Shown here: one piece after another, positions 7,701 to 16,148 of the stretch
Layout: the number at the start of each line of letters is the position of its first letter
Numbering within the stretch: position 1 is the first letter of the stretch
Origin: Acholeplasmatales bacterium
GTDB lineage: Bacteria; Bacillota_I; Bacilli_A; Acholeplasmatales; Anaeroplasmataceae
DNA length: 64,000 nucleotides
NCBI GenBank assembly: GCA_016288855.1
Contig: JAEELJ010000013.1
Location: 1-64,000, forward strand
Direction of reading: 5' to 3'
Program-made: the position numbers and the translations under genes
Notes under the pieces: model-generated
What the model saw: only the letters and a program-made list of their open reading frames with translations
Databases searched by the model: none
Told to the model about the DNA's origin: nothing

Positions 7701-9170
7701 ATGCCATGTACAACAATTTTAGTTGGTAAAAAAGCGAGCTATGATGGTTCAACAATGATTGCAAGAAATGATGATAATCCATCTGGGCAATTTGCAGAAA
7801 AGGATTTAATAGTTGTAACACCTTCTATGCAACCTCGTAAATATAAATCAAAAATATCTCATGTTGAAATAGATTTAGAGGATAATCCATTAACTTATAC
7901 TTGCTTCCCTAATGTTAAACCTGATGGTGGCATTTGGCCTGCATCAGGTATCAATTCTTATAATGTAGGTATGTCTGCTACTGAAACTATTACGACAAAC
8001 CCAAGAGTTTTAGGTGCTGATCCATATGTAACTTATGTTAAAGAAACTCTAGGACAAAAGGAAGTAATGGGTGGTATTGGTGAAGAGGATTTAGTAGTTT
8101 TAGTTTTACCTTATATTAAAACCGCAAGAGAAGGTGTCCTAAGATTAGGTATGCTTCTTGAAAAGTATGGTACATATGAACCAAATGGTATTGCTTTTAA
8201 TGATGAAAATGAGGTTTGGTTCTTAGAAACTATTGGAGGACACCATTATATTGCTAAACGTGTTCCAGATGATAGATATGTATCAATGCCAAATCAGCTA
8301 GGAATTGATGAATTTGATCTTTTAGATGCATTTGGTGAAAAGAAAAATCATTTATGCTCATCTGATTTAAAAGAATTTATTAAAGATAACCATTTAGATA
8401 TAAATAATAATGGAAAATTTAATCCAAGATTAGTTTTTGGCTCTCATGATGATTCTGATCATATTTATAACACTCCTAGAAGCTGGGCTATTGAGCGTTT
8501 CTTAAACCCAAGAACTTATAAATGGGATGGATGTAATGCTGATTTTACCCCTGAGTCTGATGATATTCCTTGGTCATTAGTACCTGAAAGAAAAATAACT
8601 ATAGAAGATGTTAAATGGTGCTTATCTAATCATTTCCAAGGTACACCTTATGATCCATATTCTAAAGAAAATACTACTTTAAGAAACAAATATCGTTCAA
8701 TTGGTGTAAATAGAACATCTTTATTAGCTTTATGTCAAATTAGAGGATATGAAGAAGATAAATTAAAAGGAATTGTTTGGTTTAGCTTTGCATCTAATGT
8801 ATTTAATCAGCTTGTTCCTTTTTATGCATCTTCTACTAATGTACCAGAATATTTTAGATGTAAGACTACAAGAGTTAATACCGAAAGCTTTTATTGGGCA
8901 AATAGATTATTATCAGCCTTAGCTGATTCTCAGTTTAATAAAACAGCAATATTTATTGAACGTTATCAAAATAAGCTAATGTCTAAATCTCATGAGCTTA
9001 TTAAGAAGTATGATTTATTGTATAAAGAATCAAAGAATATTGATGTTTTAAATAAGGCAATGGATGAAATATCTAAGGTCGCAAAGGATTTAACTGATGA
9101 AGTTTTGGACAAAGTTTTATATATTGTTTCATCTTGTATGAAGAACGCTTACTCTAGAAGTGACAATTAA
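7701..9170 (+). CDS. pepD: C69-family dipeptidase (PepD-like)
   Basis: Ntn-hydrolase-fold dipeptidase of 489 residues, cytoplasmic. The N-terminus MPCTTILVGKKAS...DGSTMIARNDD is the C69 pattern, with Cys3 as the expected nucleophile set free by removal of the first residues. Further family blocks are the GINSYNVGMSATET-like stretch, VWFLETIGGHHYIAKRVPDD, FSPRSWAIER-type segment (NTPRSWAIERFLNP) and SFYWANRLLSAL near the C-terminus. There is no signal peptide, unlike secreted U34 relatives. ATG 7701 follows an AAAGAAG site. Expected role is peptide utilisation. No terminator is evident before the next gene, which has its own -10 (9198-9203). Confidence 0.88.
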   Translation: MPCTTILVGKKASYDGSTMIARNDDNPSGQFAEKDLIVVTPSMQPRKYKSKISHVEIDLEDNPLTYTCFPNVKPDGGIWPASGINSYNVGMSATETITTNPRVLGADPYVTYVKETLGQKEVMGGIGEEDLVVLVLPYIKTAREGVLRLGMLLEKYGTYEPNGIAFNDENEVWFLETIGGHHYIAKRVPDDRYVSMPNQLGIDEFDLLDAFGEKKNHLCSSDLKEFIKDNHLDINNNGKFNPRLVFGSHDDSDHIYNTPRSWAIERFLNPRTYKWDGCNADFTPESDDIPWSLVPERKITIEDVKWCLSNHFQGTPYDPYSKENTTLRNKYRSIGVNRTSLLALCQIRGYEEDKLKGIVWFSFASNVFNQLVPFYASSTNVPEYFRCKTTRVNTESFYWANRLLSALADSQFNKTAIFIERYQNKLMSKSHELIKKYDLLYKESKNIDVLNKAMDEISKVAKDLTDEVLDKVLYIVSSCMKNAYSRSDN

Positions 9171-9239
9171 AACCTTTTATATTTATAAAAAGTGTAGTAT
9201 AATTAAAATATAACAAATCTGTTCTCGGGGGGTTTTTAT

Positions 9240-10274
9240 ATGCAAGATAATAACATGACGAAAGAACAAGAAGAAAAATTAGCTAAGAAAAAAGAGGCTA
9301 AAGAAAAAAGAGATAAGTTCATAAAGGACTATAAAAGATATATTGTAGTAGGTGCAGTGTATATTGTATTTGTTGCAATTATTCTTATATTAATAATTTC
9401 ATCAATGGTTACAGGTCCAAAAAGAATAAAGGATTCTAGAGGTTGGATAAAGTATTCTTATGATGGCAAAAAAGGTGATGAAGTTGTTGTATGGGTAGAT
9501 GAAGGAACAAATCAATGTAGCTTCGAATTTGGTTCTACTGATGGTAATAAAGAAACAATTTATTATTATACTTTAGAAAAAAAGACATCTTTAACTGTTT
9601 ATACTGATGAAGCAAAATCTGATTTCTATGCTTATTTTACAATTGGTAGATTATATGATTTAACACCAGTTGCATATAAGTATTTTACTGAAGAGGTTGC
9701 TGATGTATTAGGATATGAATATAATGCTAATCATCAATTCCATGCAATTGAAGATGAAATTTCAAAAGATTATACTACAAATACAATCACTAAAACTGGC
9801 GAATTAGAAGAAGAAACTGAAGTTGAAATAGAAGTAGATGGTAATGATTACATCATTGAAACACATGACTTATCATCAAGTGAATCTTCTATTACAAATG
9901 AACAATATGTTTTCAATGAAGGCGAAACTGGTATTCCTTATTCTATGCTAAGAAATAAGAATGGTCTACATTCAGCTTATGAATATGTTGATTACAAGAG
10001 CTATAATGATATTATTACTGGTTCTAAGTATAATACAGGCGATGAATACTTCTATAATGTATGTAATGGTTATTTAGTACTATATAGCGCAAATAAGATT
10101 GACAAGAGTGAAACTTATATTGAACAAGATGGTAGTAAGACTATTGAAACAACAATTTATCGTTATTATTTAACTGATGTAACATTCTATAAGATTTTTA
10201 AATTAGAATCAGTTTCAAGTAATTATGATATCCAAAAAGTAGATTTTGTACAATTAACTACTGATGTAGCATAA
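9240..10274 (+). CDS. single-pass membrane protein of unknown function
   Basis: A 344-residue protein I do not recognise. Residues 1-34 are a Lys/Glu-rich, probably coiled, cytoplasmic segment; residues about 36-58 form one membrane helix (YIVVGAVYIVFVAIILILII); the remaining about 285 residues are acidic, rich in Tyr, Thr and Asp, and should be outside the cell (type II topology). No lipobox. The extracytoplasmic part has several YYY/FYY clusters and a repeated pattern of short beta-type stretches. The start at 9240 has a run of six G at 9227-9232 as ribosome binding site, one of the G-rich sites discussed in the findings, and a TATAAT at 9198-9203. It is closed by its own terminator. Confidence 0.7.
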   Translation: MQDNNMTKEQEEKLAKKKEAKEKRDKFIKDYKRYIVVGAVYIVFVAIILILIISSMVTGPKRIKDSRGWIKYSYDGKKGDEVVVWVDEGTNQCSFEFGSTDGNKETIYYYTLEKKTSLTVYTDEAKSDFYAYFTIGRLYDLTPVAYKYFTEEVADVLGYEYNANHQFHAIEDEISKDYTTNTITKTGELEEETEVEIEVDGNDYIIETHDLSSSESSITNEQYVFNEGETGIPYSMLRNKNGLHSAYEYVDYKSYNDIITGSKYNTGDEYFYNVCNGYLVLYSANKIDKSETYIEQDGSKTIETTIYRYYLTDVTFYKIFKLESVSSNYDIQKVDFVQLTTDVA

Positions 10275-10284
10275 CAATAACATT

Positions 10285-10312
10285 AAAGAGTTCCATTAGG
10301 AACTCTTTTTTT
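10285..10312 (+). terminator. intrinsic terminator
   Basis: AAAGAGTTCC, loop ATTA, GGAACTCTTT and more T. Confidence 0.9.
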
Positions 10313-10382
10313 ATTAAAAAAAGTATGTTATAATGAACATAAAGAAGACAAATGTTTAAATTTGAATAGGAGGAGAATAGTT

Positions 10383-11399
10383 ATGGATAATGAAGTTATT
10401 AATAAATTGAGTTGTTTTATAGATTTACATATTCATCTAGATGGTTCATTACCAATGGAGACTGTAAAAAAATTATTGGTTTTAAATAAAATAGAAAAGA
10501 ATTATACAGATGATGATTTAAAAAACATTTTATCAGTTCCAAGAGTCGGTGGAAATTTAAATGATTATTTAAAGAAATTTGATTTTCCTGTTAGCTTACT
10601 TCAAACACCAAAGGCAATTGAAATGGCTGTATATGATTTGAAAGAAAAGCTAAAAGAAGATGGCTTAATTTATGCTGAAATTAGATTTGCTCCTCAAAAG
10701 CATATGCAACGTGGTATGACAATTGAGCAATGTGTTAGAGCAGCAATAAGAGGACAAGAAAAATCAAGTTTAAAATCAGGATTAATACTATGTATGATGC
10801 GTGGTGATGATAACCATGACTTAAATTTAGAAACAATTGAGATTGCAAAAAAATATTTAGGACATGGTGTTTGTGGAATAGATTTAGCTGGCGCAGAAGC
10901 ACAATATCCAACTGAGAATTTTAAAGACTTATTTGATTTAGTTAAGTCTTATGTTATTCCAACAACAATTCATGCAGGGGAGGCAGCAGGACCTAGATCT
11001 GTTGATACAGCAATTTCCTTTGGTGCGAGAAGAATTGGACATGGTGTTAGATCTTTAGAGTCTACACAAACAATTAAAAGTATTAAAGATAATAATATTG
11101 CATTAGAATTATGTCCAACTTCAAATTTAAATACTGGTTTATTTGAAAATATTGAAGAATATCCATTTAAAGGATTATTAAATTACGGATTTAAAATTAC
11201 AATTAATACTGATAATACAACAGTATCTAATACAAGTATTAGAAGAGAATTTAGAATTCTTAATAATGCATTTAATCTAAATACTATTATGGTTAAGAAT
11301 TTAATAATGAATTCAGTACGTGCATCATTTGCTCAACCAAATATTAGAGTATTTTGTGAATCTGAAATAGAAAGACAATTTAAAGAATTGAATTTATAA
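10383..11399 (+). CDS. add: adenosine deaminase
   Basis: Deaminates adenosine (and deoxyadenosine) to inosine in purine salvage. The 338-residue protein has all metal and catalytic blocks in order: DLHIHLDGSL (HxH zinc ligands), GVCGIDLAGAE, TIHAGEAAGP (His zinc ligand and catalytic Glu nearby), RRIGHGVRS, ELCPTSNLNTG and INTDNTTVS (Asp zinc ligand). The TDN form rather than TDD is seen in part of the family. ATG 10383 is preceded by AGGAGGAGA, so the longer TTG-started frame is rejected. Ends in its own terminator. Confidence 0.94.
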   Translation: MDNEVINKLSCFIDLHIHLDGSLPMETVKKLLVLNKIEKNYTDDDLKNILSVPRVGGNLNDYLKKFDFPVSLLQTPKAIEMAVYDLKEKLKEDGLIYAEIRFAPQKHMQRGMTIEQCVRAAIRGQEKSSLKSGLILCMMRGDDNHDLNLETIEIAKKYLGHGVCGIDLAGAEAQYPTENFKDLFDLVKSYVIPTTIHAGEAAGPRSVDTAISFGARRIGHGVRSLESTQTIKSIKDNNIALELCPTSNLNTGLFENIEEYPFKGLLNYGFKITINTDNTTVSNTSIRREFRILNNAFNLNTIMVKNLIMNSVRASFAQPNIRVFCESEIERQFKELNL

Positions 11400-11400
11400 T

Positions 11401-11432
11401 AAAATATGACCCTAAAGTTTAGGGTCATTTTT
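11401..11432 (+). terminator. intrinsic terminator after add
   Basis: ATGACCCTAAA and TTTAGGGTCAT flank a single base, followed by a T run; the functional loop is probably the inner AAAGTTT. Confidence 0.8.
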
Positions 11433-11447
11433 GTAAAAGGAGTATAT

Positions 11448-12236
11448 ATGGTTACTATAAGGAATATTTCAATTGATGATACTAATATTAGATATATTAG
11501 ATTTGGTACTGGTTTAAAAAATTTAATAATAATACCTGGACTATATATATTTGATATAATGAATTCAAAAGATTTTATTGAAGCAGCATTTAGAAGCTTT
11601 GAGGATGAATATACAATATATTTATTTGAAAGAAGAGTAAATATTCCAAATAATTTCTCAATATTAGATTATGCGGATGATTTATATAAATGCATTAATT
11701 ATTTTAGTTTAGATAATATATATCTTTTTGGTGCATCATTAGGTGGTATAATATCAGAAATTATAGGATATAAATATCCTAAAAATATAAAAAAGATTAT
11801 ACTTGCAGGAACTACATCATATGTAGATGATAATGCAAAGGATTTCTTTAATAAATTAATAGACCTTGCAACAAATAATAAAATTGAAGATTTATTAAAT
11901 TTATTCTTAGATAAGCTTTATACAAAAGAATATGCTGATAGTATAAGAACCTCAATTTTAAATCTTAAAAATACAATTACAAGCATTGAATTAACTCATT
12001 TCATTAAAACAGCAAATATGCTATTATCTATTGATATTAGAGAATATATTTCTAATATAAAACCAGAACTTTTCATCTTTGGTGCAAAGGGAGATGAAAT
12101 ATTTGGTGAAAATGCAATTAATGAGATACTAAAATATATAAAGTGTGATACATTTATATACGAGGGTTCTTGTCATGCATTTTATGATGTGGAATCTGAT
12201 TTTAGAACTAGATTAAGGAAAGAGCTTAATAAATAA
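11448..12236 (+). CDS. alpha/beta hydrolase
   Basis: A 262-residue cytoplasmic alpha/beta hydrolase. The nucleophile elbow is FGASLGG (GxSxG form), followed by the acid in FGAKGDEIFG and the histidine in EGSCHAFYD, giving a full Ser-Asp-His triad. The oxyanion region appears as IIIPGLY. The lid region (residues about 130-200) is helical and unremarkable, so the substrate (ester, lactone or other) cannot be read. ATG 11448 has AAAGGAG in front. It is followed after two bases by the methyltransferase gene, so the two are one transcription unit. Confidence 0.8.
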   Translation: MVTIRNISIDDTNIRYIRFGTGLKNLIIIPGLYIFDIMNSKDFIEAAFRSFEDEYTIYLFERRVNIPNNFSILDYADDLYKCINYFSLDNIYLFGASLGGIISEIIGYKYPKNIKKIILAGTTSYVDDNAKDFFNKLIDLATNNKIEDLLNLFLDKLYTKEYADSIRTSILNLKNTITSIELTHFIKTANMLLSIDIREYISNIKPELFIFGAKGDEIFGENAINEILKYIKCDTFIYEGSCHAFYDVESDFRTRLRKELNK

Positions 12237-12238
12237 TT

Positions 12239-12910
12239 ATGATTAGAAAAGATTTCTTACCACACCATGAAGAATTACAAGTTATACAAGATGATGATAT
12301 GTTTTTAATAAATTCTGATACTATGGTATTAGGTGAATTTATTGATTTAAAGCATAAGGATAATGTATGTGACTTTGGTACTAACCAAGGCGCATTACTA
12401 TTATATGCATCTTTATTTAAACCTAAAATGATGACTGGTATTGATATTAATGAAAAAGCATTAGAGCTTGCCAAAAAGAATATGGAATTAAATAATATTA
12501 GTAATGTTAGATTACTAAAAAGAGATATTAAAACATATAAAGAAGAAATTCCTTATGATGTTATAATATGTAATCCTCCATATTTTAAAACAAAAGAAGA
12601 TAATATGGCAGATAATTCATATAAGAATTTAGCTAAGCATGAGCAATCATTAACATTAGATATATTAGTTAAATCAATTTCTAGGAATCTAAGAGATTCA
12701 GGGGTATTATATTTCCTACATATCTCTCCAAGATTAGATGAAGTATTAGAGGAATTAAAAAAGAATAATTTAATACCTAAGGTAATACAATTCGTTTTTG
12801 ATAAGAATAAAGAAAACTCTAATGTTTTTATGGTTAAATGTGTTAAGAATGCTAAAGAAGGAATGAATGTTATAAAACCAATAATTTTAGATAGAGAATC
12901 AAGGGTTTAA
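12239..12910 (+). CDS. TrmN6/YfiC-type tRNA1(Val) adenine-N6 methyltransferase
   Basis: A 223-residue class I SAM methyltransferase. Motif I is VCDFGTNQGAL, the acidic SAM-ribose residue is in TGIDINEKAL, and the catalytic NPPY lies in IICNPPYFKTKEDN, typical of amino-methylating enzymes of the YfiC/TrmN6 group. The N-terminus (PHHEELQVIQDDDMFLINSDTMVLGEFI) also fits that group, in which F.y..DtvLL precedes motif I. Known members methylate A37 of tRNA1(Val); the substrate here is by family. The gene begins two bases after the hydrolase stop with a weak AGGAAAGAG site inside that gene. Confidence 0.8.
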   Translation: MIRKDFLPHHEELQVIQDDDMFLINSDTMVLGEFIDLKHKDNVCDFGTNQGALLLYASLFKPKMMTGIDINEKALELAKKNMELNNISNVRLLKRDIKTYKEEIPYDVIICNPPYFKTKEDNMADNSYKNLAKHEQSLTLDILVKSISRNLRDSGVLYFLHISPRLDEVLEELKKNNLIPKVIQFVFDKNKENSNVFMVKCVKNAKEGMNVIKPIILDRESRV

Positions 12911-12927
12911 TATCCTTGATTTTTTTA
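12897..12927 (+). terminator. intrinsic terminator
   Basis: AATCAAGG ... CCTTGATT followed by a T run; it overlaps the last codons of the methyltransferase gene. Confidence 0.75.
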
Positions 12928-12966
12928 TCTTTTTTTATGTTATAATAATCTTAAGGGAGATAAATT

Positions 12967-13131
12967 ATGCCTAATTCGAAGAAGAAATCATTACTGATAA
13001 GTTTTTTAATAATTTCAATAATTTTATTAAGTGTTTTTACACTTGAAATGTTATTTGGTTTAATTTGGGCTTTTATAGGTCTAATGGTTATGTTATTTTC
13101 TATATTTTTATTTGTTTTCTTTAAGAAATAG
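12967..13131 (+). CDS. small membrane protein, 54 residues
   Basis: Short frame with AGGGAG at 12954-12959 and a TATAAT at 12941-12946. The product starts MPNSKKKS, then consists almost wholly of two hydrophobic helices (about residues 9-30 and 32-51) ending FFKK, so it is a small two-helix membrane peptide with positive ends. It lies directly upstream of the preQ1 riboswitch; no terminator separates them. No family is recognised, and a link to queuosine precursor handling is only positional. Confidence 0.6.
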   Translation: MPNSKKKSLLISFLIISIILLSVFTLEMLFGLIWAFIGLMVMLFSIFLFVFFKK

Positions 13132-13133
13132 TA

Positions 13134-13162
13134 TTGCTTTTGATTTCATTAAGTGTTAAAAT
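13134..13162 (+). promoter_or_regulatory. promoter of the queuosine operon
   Basis: TTGCTT (13134-13139), 17-base spacer, TAAAAT (13157-13162) with TG one base upstream (GTGTTAAAAT). The start would be near 13169, just before the preQ1 aptamer. Confidence 0.55.
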
Positions 13163-13179
13163 AGGCAAGAATTTTTAAT

Positions 13180-13223
13180 AAGACAGTTCGTTTGTACCAT
13201 CCTGTCTTTAAACAAAACCAGGG
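13180..13223 (+). promoter_or_regulatory. preQ1-I riboswitch aptamer
   Basis: The P1 hairpin AAGACAG (13180-13186) / CTGTCTT (13202-13208) encloses a loop starting TTCG and containing ACC, and is followed by the A-rich tail TAAACAAAACCAGG that threads back in the H-type pseudoknot. This is the layout of preQ1-I aptamers; the tail closely resembles the one in the Thermoanaerobacter example. It lies about 80 bases upstream of queD, first gene of a complete preQ1 pathway, and is followed by a terminator, so ligand binding is expected to promote termination. Confidence 0.82.
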
Positions 13224-13249
13224 CTATTAATTATAAAAAGCTTTTTGAT

Positions 13250-13274
13250 GGGACAAAATTGTCCCGTTTTTTTA
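13250..13274 (+). terminator. riboswitch expression-platform terminator
   Basis: GGGACAA, two A, TTGTCCC, then G and seven T, between the preQ1 aptamer and queD. Confidence 0.85.
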
Positions 13275-13304
13275 TTTAATAGTCCTAAAAATGGAGGAAT
13301 TATT

Positions 13305-13703
13305 ATGTATATTGTTTCATCTGAATCAGCATTTGATGCAGCACATTTTTTAACAAATTATGAAGGTAAGTGCAAGAATATCCATGGACATAGATGGAGA
13401 ATTGTTGCCGAAGTAAAAGGTGAATTAAATAATGGAATGCTTATAGATTTTGGTATTTTAAAGAAGGATTTAAAGGATTTATGTGATTATTTTGATCACT
13501 CATTTATTGTAGAAAAGAATTCTTTAAAGGATGAATTATTAAATATGCTAAAAGAGCAATTCCTAATTCGTGAGGTTTCATTCCGTACAACTGCAGAAAA
13601 TTTCTCTAAGTATTTTTTTGAATCATTACAAAAGAAAGGATATGATGTTGTTTCAGTTTCAGTATATGAAACTCCAACAAATAAGGCTGAATATAGAATA
13701 TGA
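13305..13703 (+). CDS. queD: 6-carboxy-5,6,7,8-tetrahydropterin synthase
   Basis: Second step of preQ1 synthesis: converts dihydroneopterin triphosphate to 6-carboxytetrahydropterin. The 132-residue protein carries the zinc histidines in FDAAHFL and NIHGHRW, the catalytic cysteine just before (GKCKN), and the late YETPTNKAEY block, all typical of QueD. Start ATG 13305 has GGAGG at 13293-13297; a frame opening further upstream would begin inside the terminator and is not used. The stop overlaps the queE start (ATGA). First gene of the riboswitch-controlled operon. Confidence 0.93.
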   Translation: MYIVSSESAFDAAHFLTNYEGKCKNIHGHRWRIVAEVKGELNNGMLIDFGILKKDLKDLCDYFDHSFIVEKNSLKDELLNMLKEQFLIREVSFRTTAENFSKYFFESLQKKGYDVVSVSVYETPTNKAEYRI

Positions 13704-14350
13704 AAGTAATAGAAAAGTTTTTATCAATAAATGGTGAAGGACTTAGGAGTGGTGAGCTTGCAGTATTTATTAGATTTCAAGGCTGTAACCTACGTTGCCC
13801 ATATTGTGATACAAAATATTCATATATTAACCCTAAATATCAAGAATTAGAAGTAGAAGAAATTATTGATTATATAAAATCCACTAATGTATACAATGTT
13901 ACTTTAACTGGTGGTGAGCCTTTAATTCAGCCAGACGTTGATAAATTAATTAATGAATTATCTAATCTTGGTTATAGAGTTGAGCTTGAAACAAATGGTT
14001 CAGTAGATATTTCTAAATATGTTGGATTAAATGGTGTTTCTTTTACTCTTGATTACAAAGGACCTTCATCTTTAATGGAAGATAAAATGAATTTAGAAAA
14101 CTATAAATATTTAGGAAAAAATGATGTAGTTAAATTCGTATGTGGTTCTGATCTTGATTTATTAAAAGCAAAAGAAATCATTTTAAAATATCATTTAAAT
14201 GAATATACAAATCCATTCATTTCTCCTATGTTTGGTGAAATTGAATTAGAAAAAATAGTGGATTTTATGAAGGATAATAATCTTAATGGTGTAAGATTAC
14301 AGCTACAAATTCATAAGATTATTTGGGATAAGGATAAAAGAGGTGTATAA
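13700..14350 (+). CDS. queE: 7-carboxy-7-deazaguanine synthase (radical SAM)
   Basis: Radical SAM enzyme that contracts 6-carboxytetrahydropterin to 7-carboxy-7-deazaguanine. The cluster motif is CNLRCPYC (CX3CX2C), with the SAM-binding block [12 protein letters not shown] after it and the N-terminal FLSINGEG typical of QueE. At 216 residues it is of normal size. It overlaps the queD stop by four bases, and folE begins one base after its stop, so translation is coupled. Confidence 0.94.
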   Translation: MKVIEKFLSINGEGLRSGELAVFIRFQGCNLRCPYCDTKYSYINPKYQELEVEEIIDYIKSTNVYNVTLTGGEPLIQPDVDKLINELSNLGYRVELETNGSVDISKYVGLNGVSFTLDYKGPSSLMEDKMNLENYKYLGKNDVVKFVCGSDLDLLKAKEIILKYHLNEYTNPFISPMFGEIELEKIVDFMKDNNLNGVRLQLQIHKIIWDKDKRGV

Positions 14351-14351
14351 G

Positions 14352-14900
14352 ATGGTTGATAAGAATAAACTAGAGCACGCTTTTAAAGAAATTTTAGAGG
14401 CTTTGGGTGATAATCCAGAAAGAGAAGGATTAATTGATACTCCAAAGCGTGCTGCAGCTATGTATATGGAAATGTTTATAGGAATGAATTATACAAATGA
14501 TGAAATAATAGATATGTATAATAAAACATTTGATGAGGATTATCTAACTGATTCAAAGAATTTAGTTATCATTAAGGATATAGATATATTCTCTTTTTGT
14601 GAGCATCATATTGCGTTAATGTATGATATGACATGTGATATTGCATATATTCCAAATGGTAAGGTTATTGGATTATCAAAGCTTGCAAGAATTGCTGACA
14701 TGGTTTCTAGAAGATTACAGCTTCAGGAACGTATTACAAATGATGTCTTATATGTTGTAAAGGGCATTACTGGTTCTAATGATGTTGCAGTAAGAATCAG
14801 AGGATCACATTCTTGTGTTACTGCAAGAGGTATTAAAAAGAAGAGTAGAACAGAAACTTTTTCTACAACTGGTTCTTTAACTAGGGAGGTATTTAACTAA
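14352..14900 (+). CDS. folE: GTP cyclohydrolase I
   Basis: Converts GTP to dihydroneopterin triphosphate, the entry step for both preQ1 and folate. The 182-residue protein shows [10 protein letters not shown], the zinc site CEHHIAL with its paired cysteine in SHSCVTARG, and the C-terminal [11 protein letters not shown] block. Its place between queE and queC inside the riboswitch operon suggests that it mainly supplies queuosine synthesis. ATG 14352 follows GAGGTG at 14339-14344. The stop TAA shares its last A with the queC ATG. Confidence 0.94.
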   Translation: MVDKNKLEHAFKEILEALGDNPEREGLIDTPKRAAAMYMEMFIGMNYTNDEIIDMYNKTFDEDYLTDSKNLVIIKDIDIFSFCEHHIALMYDMTCDIAYIPNGKVIGLSKLARIADMVSRRLQLQERITNDVLYVVKGITGSNDVAVRIRGSHSCVTARGIKKKSRTETFSTTGSLTREVFN

Positions 14901-15589
14901 TGAAATGCTTAGTTTTATCATCAGGTGGATTAGATTCAACAGTTGCATTAGCACTTGCTGTATCTAAATATGGTAAGGAAAATGTTGTTGCATTATCCAT
15001 ATCTTATGGTCAAAAACATGATAAGGAAATTAAAGCATCAATAGATGTTTGTAATTATTATGGTGTTGAACATTTATTCTTAGATTTAGCAAAAATATTC
15101 CAATATTCAAATTGCTCATTATTAAAGGGGAGTACAGAGGATGTACCAATGGAATCATATGAAGAGCAATTAAAAGAAACTAATGGTAGTCCTGTATCGA
15201 CATATGTACCATTTAGAAATGGTCTATTTTTATCAAGTGCTGCATCAATTGCATTATCTAAGGGATGTAATATTATTTATTACGGAGCACATAAGGATGA
15301 TGCTGCAGGTAACGCATATCCAGATTGCTCTAAGGATTTTACTGATTCTATGGCAAAGGCTATTTATCTAGGTTCTGGTAATGAGCTTAAGGTTGAAGGA
15401 CCTTTTGTTGAAATGAATAAGGCTGGAATTGTAAAATTAGGTCATGAGCTTAATGTACCATTTGAATTAACATGGAGCTGCTATAATGGTAGTGAATGTG
15501 CATGTGGTAAGTGTGGTACATGTATTGATAGAATAAATGCATTTAAATTAAATGGATTAAAAGATCCAATTAAGTATGAGGTGGAATAA
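14900..15589 (+). CDS. queC: 7-cyano-7-deazaguanine synthase
   Basis: ATP-dependent enzyme that turns 7-carboxy-7-deazaguanine into preQ0. The PP-loop SGGLDS is at residues 8-13, and the C-terminal structural zinc site is [15 protein letters not shown]. Length 229 is typical. Overlaps folE by one base and queF by one base, so all five genes are translated from one message. Confidence 0.95.
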   Translation: MKCLVLSSGGLDSTVALALAVSKYGKENVVALSISYGQKHDKEIKASIDVCNYYGVEHLFLDLAKIFQYSNCSLLKGSTEDVPMESYEEQLKETNGSPVSTYVPFRNGLFLSSAASIALSKGCNIIYYGAHKDDAAGNAYPDCSKDFTDSMAKAIYLGSGNELKVEGPFVEMNKAGIVKLGHELNVPFELTWSCYNGSECACGKCGTCIDRINAFKLNGLKDPIKYEVE

Positions 15590-16071
15590 TGAGAGAAGAG
15601 GAAAATTTAACATTACTTGGAAATAAAAATGTAAAATATGATTTCGATTATAATCCAAATCTTTTAGAAACATTTATTAATAAGCATCAGGATAATGATT
15701 ATTTTGTTAAATTCAACTGTCCTGAATTTACATCATTATGTCCAATTACAGGACAACCTGATTTTGCAACAATATATATTTCATATGTACCTGATGTTAA
15801 AATGGTTGAATCTAAATCATTAAAATTATATTTATTCTCTTTTAGAAATCATGGTGATTTCCATGAGGATTGCGTTAATATCATAATGAAGGATTTAATT
15901 AAGCTTATGGATCCAAGATATATTGAAGTATGGGGCAAATTCTTACCAAGAGGTGGTATTTCTATTGACCCATATTGCAACTATGGTCGTAAGGGCACTA
16001 AGTTTGAAAAAATGGCAGAACAAAGATTATTAATGCATGATTTATATCCTGAAAAAGTAGATAATAGATAA
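15589..16071 (+). CDS. queF: NADPH-dependent preQ0 reductase
   Basis: Reduces the nitrile of preQ0 to the amine preQ1, the riboswitch ligand. The 160-residue single-domain (YkvM-type) protein has the nucleophile Cys in [13 protein letters not shown] and the QueF signature ESKSLKLY. A tight C-terminal block [13 protein letters not shown] is also typical. Last gene of the operon; the following membrane-protein gene starts after a hairpin at 16091. Confidence 0.95.
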   Translation: MREEENLTLLGNKNVKYDFDYNPNLLETFINKHQDNDYFVKFNCPEFTSLCPITGQPDFATIYISYVPDVKMVESKSLKLYLFSFRNHGDFHEDCVNIIMKDLIKLMDPRYIEVWGKFLPRGGISIDPYCNYGRKGTKFEKMAEQRLLMHDLYPEKVDNR

Positions 16072-16090
16072 TTTATTTAATTATATAATT

Positions 16091-16148
16091 AAAAAATCCC
16101 TTAAATATGTTATAATAAATCTAGTTTGTTATGTTAAGGGGTTTTTTT
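16091..16148 (+). promoter_or_regulatory. overlapping terminator hairpin, -10 box and ribosome binding site
   Basis: An A-rich arm ending TCCCTTAA (to 16104) pairs with TTAAGGGG plus a T run (16134-16148), so it can end the que transcript. Its 29-base loop holds TATAAT (16111-16116), and AAGGGG of the right arm is the ribosome binding site for ATG 16149. No strong -35 is seen. Confidence 0.6.

Noticed and set aside
15183-15371. Plus-strand frame in another phase within queC
   Set aside because: Fully inside queC, with repetitive His/Tyr/Leu composition from frame-shifted codons.
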